A DNA stretch of 11,571 bases from an uncultured Prevotellaceae bacterium (GTDB lineage: Bacteria; Bacteroidota; Bacteroidia; Bacteroidales; Bacteroidaceae): assembly GCA_946406585.1 (NCBI GenBank), contig CAMJLI010000048.1, positions 1 through 11,571 of the forward strand, given 5' to 3'. Both the position numbers and the translations under genes were made by a program. The first letter of the stretch is position 1; each line of letters starts with the position of its first letter. Shown in pieces: positions 6,244 to 11,571 of the stretch. The notes below the pieces were generated by a model. It was given only the letters and a program-made list of their open reading frames with translations, ran no database searches and was not told where the DNA came from.

Positions 6244-8787
6244 TTAGAAGTCTTGTTCTATAATTGTATTATTCTTTACTGTCTCCTTGATGATGGGATT
6301 CAATCTGTCTTCCACATCATACACTCTCAGCTGAAGGACGCTTGAAGATACCGACTTGTTCAAATTGAGCGTCACTTCAAACACCCTGTTATTCAGGTTG
6401 GCGGCATCGGGGCTATCCAATATCACTTCCTGCTCAGATGTCACAGGCTCATCTCCATTGAACACTTGGCAGACCACCTTGCGCCCCATGATGGACATCG
6501 ACACGGCTTCCGACTGTATCAGATGGAATTTCAGACGGCTGCTGACCATGTTCAGGTTATGGCTCATCAGTGAGACACCCACCTTTTCGGTCTTTTGCAC
6601 CTTACCCTTATGCCCGATGATGGCAGGTATCAGCATCTCTTGAAGGGTAGCACCTCCATGGGCGAAATTATAGCCACCGGGAGCCGCCAGGCGGTTGGTT
6701 CCGTATGGAACTGCGACAAACGTAGTTGTCGATGGCGTGATACCCGAAACTCTCTCCAATGGGAATTTCGCGATTCCCTCCACCTCTGCATTGCTCGATG
6801 TCAGGTAATAACGTGTCTTCTTTTCCTCGCATGGCTCCACGATGCTGTGCTTGTCTTTTTCCTCAAACACCTGGTCATTATAGATGAAACCATGGTCTGA
6901 AGTCACAACGATATTGGTCACATTCCACGAAGCCATCACACGGGGGATGAGAACAGCCAATTCCTCGATGGCTTTCCGGCAGGCGGAAATCACCTCAAAT
7001 GGACTTTGAGAATGACTTGCCCTGTCGATGGTGTCGTGGAAGACATAAACCAGAGGATATTGCTTGAATATCTCCCTCTTACTTTGGACAGGACCATTCA
7101 TCAACTCGTCGTATGTGATACAGAGCGACTTTTCCTTGTACTTGCGCAGATGGGCTGTCCTGCTGTCGATGGTTGACAGCACGACATCATCCACAGCCAT
7201 ATCCGTTCCCTGTAGTGTCAGGGAGTGATGCGGCAGCATGGAAGTCTTGCAATACTTGGTCTCAGTAGGCAACATCGCCCTGCGGACAGTCAGTTTCAGA
7301 TCATGGCCGGTCTTCTTACCCGCCAGTTCCTGCATCAGTTCGGCAGCCACCTCATATCTGAGGGCATCAGAAATTACGATTACTTGACTCTCTGGTATTG
7401 TCTCATCTGCATAGAGGTTTTCTTGTTTTCCAATGCTCAGGCTGTCAAACAAGTCCTCACGCTCCTTTACACAGGTCAACCACTCCAAATTTAGCACGTT
7501 CACCAATTTGGCATACTCCAAATCCAACTGGTGCTTGACCTCATTGATGGTCTGTTCCAGTGGATTCTCCTTGGCTATAAGCTCATGGAACGCCTCTAAG
7601 GAATGGCGGTAGAACATGTCTGCCAGATAGAGGTCATTGACATACAGCTGCACATAATCCTCCGGGGTATTCAGCTTCATCGTTCCCACAGAACGTACTT
7701 TCTCATAATAGAGTGCGACCTGCTCGATGAAGCGGATGACCACCTGAATGTCGGAGTCCATGGCAAATTTGAGGGAAAGGTTTCTCATCCTGTCATTCAC
7801 TGTGTCAGGGTCGGCAATAAGTTCCTTCTCCAACAACTCCTTCAGAATTGGCCAGCACAATGCCTCGGTCATATAATGATATTGTGCGTCGATGCCATAA
7901 ACGCTGATTATCTCTTCCTCCTTGATGTCCTTGCCTAACTCTATGAGAGCCAGGCAGAATTTCTCCGACCATTGACGGCTTTGGATGCCATATTCATAAA
8001 TCTTATTCTGACCGTCAAGCATTAGGGGATTGGTCGTCTTATATTGTTTGTAGTTGTCCCCTTTGGCCACATCGAGCAGTTGGGTGATGCTGTTGTATTT
8101 AAGACATTCTGCAACCTCCTTCATCTTCACCTCTGAATTGGGATTGTAGCTGAGTCCAAACACACGGGTCAGTTTGTTTTCCACAGCCTTCAGGGCATCC
8201 CTATTTCTCGACAGACGGAAGAAGAAATCATTACGCTTTTTCTCTTCTGAAACCATACCGAGAATAATCATCCGTACGATAATGGGTTCCCAGTCAAGAA
8301 GTTTCTTGTCACCAAGATAGGATGAGATAAATGCACGGCATACCATATCCTCGCTGAAACTCTCAGGTGTTAGCATCCCTGTCAGCATGGTCTGGTTTTT
8401 TGAGGACATCATCTCACTGACATTGTTCTTGACAAACAAGCGGAACTTCTCAGGTAGGTTGTACTGCTGCATGAAGCTGGCGTAGTCATCCTCCTTGTAT
8501 TCCATGTTGGCTTTCAACATGTCGAGCAGCGGGAATTCCAGCATCTGCTCCTCGGTATGGGGATAGGTGCCATCGGTGAAAAGCAATACAATCCGCTTGT
8601 CCTTCCACGTGTTCTCTATGGCATACTTGATGTTGAACCACGCACCATCAAACACCTTGTAGATGTAATCGTCAGGCCACTCTATGCCATCCAGCTCCGT
8701 GAAGATGATGTTCATCTTGTCGAAGATGAAAAGCACATGCAACTGTGGGTTGCGCTCAAAATAGTTATATATTTTTTCTTGTGTCAT
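6244..8787 (-). CDS. pglZ: PglZ type A alkaline-phosphatase-superfamily protein (BREX-like)
   Basis: An 847-aa protein. The PglZ domain covers about residues 465-730: VISDALRYEV (D474, first metal ligand), an LPTETKYCKTSMLP segment around the expected nucleophile position (508-518), YVFHDTIDRAS (H584, D588), VVTSDHGF (D631, H632) and NFAHGGATLQEMLIP (H710). This order matches the alkaline-phosphatase superfamily and specifically the PglZ type A group (TIGR02687) of BREX-1. The N-terminal 460 residues are mostly helical, and the C-terminal 115 look like a beta-sandwich, both as in the type A group. PglZ is a conserved hallmark of Pgl/BREX defence. Its substrate in vivo is not settled, although nuclease or phosphodiesterase activity has been considered for the family. 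It starts 20 bases after the SNF2 stop behind a clear ribosome binding site and is followed closely by the BrxL-like gene, a pairing typical of BREX loci. All expected metal ligands look intact. Confidence 0.95.
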   Translation of the reverse strand: MTQEKIYNYFERNPQLHVLFIFDKMNIIFTELDGIEWPDDYIYKVFDGAWFNIKYAIENTWKDKRIVLLFTDGTYPHTEEQMLEFPLLDMLKANMEYKEDDYASFMQQYNLPEKFRLFVKNNVSEMMSSKNQTMLTGMLTPESFSEDMVCRAFISSYLGDKKLLDWEPIIVRMIILGMVSEEKKRNDFFFRLSRNRDALKAVENKLTRVFGLSYNPNSEVKMKEVAECLKYNSITQLLDVAKGDNYKQYKTTNPLMLDGQNKIYEYGIQSRQWSEKFCLALIELGKDIKEEEIISVYGIDAQYHYMTEALCWPILKELLEKELIADPDTVNDRMRNLSLKFAMDSDIQVVIRFIEQVALYYEKVRSVGTMKLNTPEDYVQLYVNDLYLADMFYRHSLEAFHELIAKENPLEQTINEVKHQLDLEYAKLVNVLNLEWLTCVKEREDLFDSLSIGKQENLYADETIPESQVIVISDALRYEVAAELMQELAGKKTGHDLKLTVRRAMLPTETKYCKTSMLPHHSLTLQGTDMAVDDVVLSTIDSRTAHLRKYKEKSLCITYDELMNGPVQSKREIFKQYPLVYVFHDTIDRASHSQSPFEVISACRKAIEELAVLIPRVMASWNVTNIVVTSDHGFIYNDQVFEEKDKHSIVEPCEEKKTRYYLTSSNAEVEGIAKFPLERVSGITPSTTTFVAVPYGTNRLAAPGGYNFAHGGATLQEMLIPAIIGHKGKVQKTEKVGVSLMSHNLNMVSSRLKFHLIQSEAVSMSIMGRKVVCQVFNGDEPVTSEQEVILDSPDAANLNNRVFEVTLNLNKSVSSSVLQLRVYDVEDRLNPIIKETVKNNTIIEQDF

Positions 8788-8794
8788 AATCTGT

Positions 8795-8800
8795 TCCTTC
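8795..8800 (-). promoter_or_regulatory. Shine-Dalgarno site of the pglZ gene
   Basis: On the minus strand GAAGGA ends seven bases before the pglZ ATG (8787), an ideal spacing. It is the only convincing Shine-Dalgarno site among the starts in this window. It supports the chosen pglZ start and suggests that this gene may be translated more strongly or more independently than its neighbours (inference). Confidence 0.6.
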
Positions 8801-8807
8801 GTTTAGT

Positions 8808-11558
8808 TTAGCTGACACTAAACAACATTTGTCCAAGTTCTTCTGTCTTAACTTCAACCCTTTCTGTCGGGAAGATTGTGGAAGTTGCAAGGGAAGTCTT
8901 GCGAGAGAGTAGTTCATCCAATGTTTCATCAAACGACTTGAATTGTTTGCTCACTGCCATTGGATAATATACATACACATCTTTATCCTGTCCAATGCGA
9001 TATGCTCGGTCTGTAGCCTGATTCTCCTTGGCCGGATTCCAATGTCTGCTAAAGTGTATGACATGGTTTGCTGCTACCACATTCAAGCCCATACCTGCGG
9101 CGATGGGTGACATGATAATGACATTAAAGCCTTTTACAGCTTGGAATTCATCTATGCTTGCCTGTCGGGACTGCTTTCCCGAAGAGACACGCGACACTAC
9201 CGACGGTGTATCGCCATTGATGATTTTAGCAACTATCCCATATCTTTCAAGACATACTCGTTGCAACATCCTTTGCGTTTCCTTACGCTCAGCAAAAATA
9301 ATCACCTTCTCATTTTTGTCCCGGATGCTGTCAAGGAATGGAATTGTGGCTTGTAATCTTGCAGATGTTTCAATGACCTCGGATGAATCATGATTTGCCA
9401 ATGTGTTGTCATACAAATATGGATGTTCCGATATTTCACGTATATGCATGATTGTGACCAACATATTTGGCTCCTCGCCTCTTACGTATCGGTTAATCTC
9501 ATTTCGATATGTGTTATCTTGTACCATAGGCATTGCGACCTGTTTCTTCATTTCCAATTTCTCTGGCAAATCCTTGGCCGCATCTTTCTTTAATCTACGC
9601 ATGAAAAATACACCTAATTTCTCATGAATTTCATTGCCGAGCGCCACGATGTCCGTGTCTTCATTTTTCAATGGACTCTGGTATTTGGCTGCAAATGCTT
9701 TAGCATTTCCAAGAAGTCCTGGAACACAGAAATCCATGATACACCATAAGTCAAGCAATGTATTCTCGACAGGTGTTCCTGTCATGGCTATCTTGAAGTT
9801 GGCTTTCAACGCTTTAGCCGCATTTGTCACTAACGTACCCGGAGTTTTTATCTTCTGCGCTTCATCAACAGCAACAACATCAAATTCCACTGCGCAGAAA
9901 TTGAGTTGTGCTATACGCAATGACTCATAGTTTGTAAGCACAATATCCAACTCTTGCATCCATTGAACAACATCTTTGTTGAATTGCCTGGGAACATCTT
10001 TAGATGTCAACCTTCTGATGCTCATCCTTGGCTGCTTGAAGAAACGATTGTACTCGTTTTCCCAATTTTCCAACAAAGAGATAGGGGCGACAATGAGATA
10101 TGGCTTATGGTCAGGATACATTCTTGAATGCCAGTCAATGAAATATAGGATTTGAAGTGTCTTGCCTAGTCCCATGTCATCTGCCATCAGACAACCGCTG
10201 GCCTTGCTCTTAAACAAGTGTTGCAACCATGCGACACCTTCTTCCTGGTGTTCTTTCAACGAGAAATTATCGTTCAAGAACGGGTCTTTGAAGAGTGTAT
10301 ATTTATTACCACGTTCTATTACCCTTTCTTTGACAGCAAAGCCAAGTTCTTCAGCATTCTCTTCAATAATGAGAACTTCACGGCTACAGCCTTCTGTATT
10401 GACAGGTTCTTTCGGATTTTTCAGTTGTCTCTCTGCTGTCTCTGCCAAGAACTTAGCATCATCGATGTCTATCTGAGCATCCTTGTAGTCAACAATCGAC
10501 TTGTGCTGTTCTTCTGCCTTAATGATGCAGTTCTTGAACTCCTTCAGTTCCTCTTCATCCTCGATGGTTATCTTTGTCGTTCCATTCTCTGGAGTCTCTA
10601 CAGTCGCACCAGCTATCCAACACGATTTGTAAGGACAGATAAAAGGATAGAGTTTCGGTTTATAAATGCCGATCTCAATTACACGGTCACTATATAGTTC
10701 TGAAAGGTCAAACACATTTGGGTCAAAGAATTCCGTTGGCCGTTCAGTCAGTTCCCTTATTTGATCTCTCGTTTTATGACGGCCCCCAGTTCTTTTAAGA
10801 GACTCCAGGTTGGCCTTTTGCTCTGGATTGAGTACAACCCTTACTCGTTCTCCGTTATCACGTTGCAAAGGATATTGGCCTTGAACTTTACGCATACGGT
10901 CGAAAGTTCTCTTGAACTTGTCATTCTCTTCTATGTCAATAGATGGATCAACAGTGAAGCCATCTTCATCTTCACCAACCTCAATCTTGATTTTCCCTGG
11001 GACAAACACATTTTCGTTTGCCAAATAGCTGTCAAGTTCACATCCTGCATTGATGGCCAGTTCCTTGATTTCGGCAAAGGTACGGAGATTGAAGTCGGTT
11101 GTCTTCGTCTCTTCATCCTGTTTGTTGTAGTCTTCCACTCTAAGAAGCAACTCGTATTGTTCTTCTGAGAGAAGGTATTGGTTATTATCACTAATGAGGA
11201 TGTTGCCACCCCGTTCATAAGGGAACAAATCTCCATCTGGAACGAATGTCAGAAACTCCAACTTATATTTGAACTTTGTTGTGTTGAGCATTCCTTCACC
11301 TCTAAGACGCATGGCCTTGTCATAGGCATCAGGAACGCCAAGAAGCATTCTTTCGTCCGAATCGAGCAAATAGATGTTCTCGAAAGGAACCATACATCCC
11401 TCCGAGGAAGCCTTGGCATAGCCATTATCTACCAATGTTGCTAAAGGCAAATAGTATATACAATCATCCGTTGCGCTCCACTCGTGGAAATGGAGGTCAT
11501 GGCCATTATAATTGACCATAAATAGCAGACCTTTGTTGTTTATACTTCTTCTTAACAT
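8808..11558 (-). CDS. SNF2-family DNA helicase/translocase
   Basis: Read from the ATG at 11558 this is 916 aa. Residues 430-900 form a SNF2 ATPase: motif I ADDMGLGKT (K466), Ia LIVAPISLLENW, motif II VDEAQKIK (DEAQ 565-568), motif III MTGTPVENT (592-600), motif IV KVIIFAERK, motif V SPIAAGMGLNV and motif VI QATDRAYRIGQ (847-857). All ATPase motifs are intact, so it should translocate on double-stranded DNA. Residues 1-430 have no domain I can name; they are acidic, with a charged, probably helical part at 335-385, and may bind DNA or partners. SNF2 ATPases occur in DISARM (DrmD) and other PglZ-linked defence loci, so it is probably the motor of this system. The start is uncertain: an ATG at 11519 (MVNYNGHDL) has a weak AAAGG 8 bases ahead, and the codons above 11558 stay open to the window edge, so a longer N-terminus cannot be excluded. 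Confidence 0.93.
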   Translation of the reverse strand: MLRRSINNKGLLFMVNYNGHDLHFHEWSATDDCIYYLPLATLVDNGYAKASSEGCMVPFENIYLLDSDERMLLGVPDAYDKAMRLRGEGMLNTTKFKYKLEFLTFVPDGDLFPYERGGNILISDNNQYLLSEEQYELLLRVEDYNKQDEETKTTDFNLRTFAEIKELAINAGCELDSYLANENVFVPGKIKIEVGEDEDGFTVDPSIDIEENDKFKRTFDRMRKVQGQYPLQRDNGERVRVVLNPEQKANLESLKRTGGRHKTRDQIRELTERPTEFFDPNVFDLSELYSDRVIEIGIYKPKLYPFICPYKSCWIAGATVETPENGTTKITIEDEEELKEFKNCIIKAEEQHKSIVDYKDAQIDIDDAKFLAETAERQLKNPKEPVNTEGCSREVLIIEENAEELGFAVKERVIERGNKYTLFKDPFLNDNFSLKEHQEEGVAWLQHLFKSKASGCLMADDMGLGKTLQILYFIDWHSRMYPDHKPYLIVAPISLLENWENEYNRFFKQPRMSIRRLTSKDVPRQFNKDVVQWMQELDIVLTNYESLRIAQLNFCAVEFDVVAVDEAQKIKTPGTLVTNAAKALKANFKIAMTGTPVENTLLDLWCIMDFCVPGLLGNAKAFAAKYQSPLKNEDTDIVALGNEIHEKLGVFFMRRLKKDAAKDLPEKLEMKKQVAMPMVQDNTYRNEINRYVRGEEPNMLVTIMHIREISEHPYLYDNTLANHDSSEVIETSARLQATIPFLDSIRDKNEKVIIFAERKETQRMLQRVCLERYGIVAKIINGDTPSVVSRVSSGKQSRQASIDEFQAVKGFNVIIMSPIAAGMGLNVVAANHVIHFSRHWNPAKENQATDRAYRIGQDKDVYVYYPMAVSKQFKSFDETLDELLSRKTSLATSTIFPTERVEVKTEELGQMLFSVS

Positions 11559-11571
11559 CTTATTTGATTTT

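Larger units (their letters stand above)
1..11558 (-). other. Putative composite defence operon: SNF2-PglZ-BrxL/MIT_C plus TerY-P module
   Basis: Eight same-direction genes are separated by 20, 12, 5, 31, 40, 17 and 22 bases, with no visible terminator hairpin between them, so one transcript is likely. The 5' part encodes BREX-like and DNA-motor proteins. The 3' part encodes a vWA/kinase/PP2C triad plus zinc-binding partners. PglZ and BrxL are established BREX components, and TerY-P triads have been described in comparative-genomic work on ter-related stress systems and included among tested defence systems. Joint action of the two modules is inferred from gene order alone. The promoter must lie to the right of the window or just at its edge, and the 3' end lies beyond the left edge. 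Confidence 0.75.

Noticed and set aside
10218..10697. Longest plus-strand open frame (159 codons)
   Set aside because: It lies wholly inside the SNF2 gene on the opposite strand, is rich in Phe/Leu/Ile runs typical of antisense frames, and has no recognisable motif.
10931..11236. Minus-strand open frame of 101 codons inside the SNF2 gene
   Set aside because: It is an alternative frame fully inside a well-supported gene, with no motif and no independent start signal.
1..11571. CRISPR arrays, tRNA or rRNA genes, insertion sequences, integrase or inverted-repeat ends
   Set aside because: None was seen. Coding sequence fills nearly the whole window, and no transposase or recombinase motif occurs in the frames examined.

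Overview
All genes in this window lie on the minus strand. They form one tightly packed, apparently co-transcribed run of eight, with gaps of 5 to 40 bases, no RNA genes and no non-coding stretch above 50 bases. Nothing identifies the species directly. Most starts lack a Shine-Dalgarno motif, the composition is moderately AT-rich by eye, and the cassette is a sporadic defence-type set. This fits a Bacteroidota host such as a gut Bacteroides or Prevotella relative, but that is an inference of low to moderate confidence.

In transcription order (right to left) the genes are: (1) a SNF2-family helicase/translocase of about 916 aa at 8808-11558; (2) a PglZ type A alkaline-phosphatase-superfamily protein at 6244-8787; (3) a BrxL-type AAA+ ATPase at 4165-6231 whose C-terminus is a domain resembling the C-terminal PLD-like domain of eukaryotic MITD1 (MIT_C), in place of the usual Lon-protease-like domain; (4) a small TerY_C-type zinc-binding protein at 3800-4159; (5) a Ser/Thr kinase with a zinc ribbon and a beta-rich tail at 2500-3768; (6) a TerY-like vWA protein with a complete MIDAS at 1707-2459; (7) a PP2C phosphatase with a coiled-coil and acidic tail at 421-1689; (8) the N-terminal 132 codons of a zinc-motif protein, cut by the left edge (1-398).

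The first half supplies DNA-processing and BREX-like components (SNF2, PglZ, BrxL). The second half is a TerY-P signalling triad (vWA, kinase, PP2C) with accessory zinc proteins. A reasonable model is a phage- or plasmid-defence system in which reversible Ser/Thr phosphorylation, scaffolded by the vWA protein, controls a PglZ/BrxL/SNF2 effector complex. No DNA methyltransferase, BrxC-type ATPase or nuclease is visible, so this is not a canonical BREX, Pgl or DISARM locus. Either self/non-self discrimination works differently here or the missing parts lie outside the window. The operon is open at both ends: the left gene is truncated, and the frame of the rightmost gene stays open to the right edge.

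The most unusual features are the BrxL-MIT_C fusion, the joining of a BREX-like core to a full kinase/phosphatase/vWA module, and a TerY_C zinc domain encoded apart from its vWA partner.
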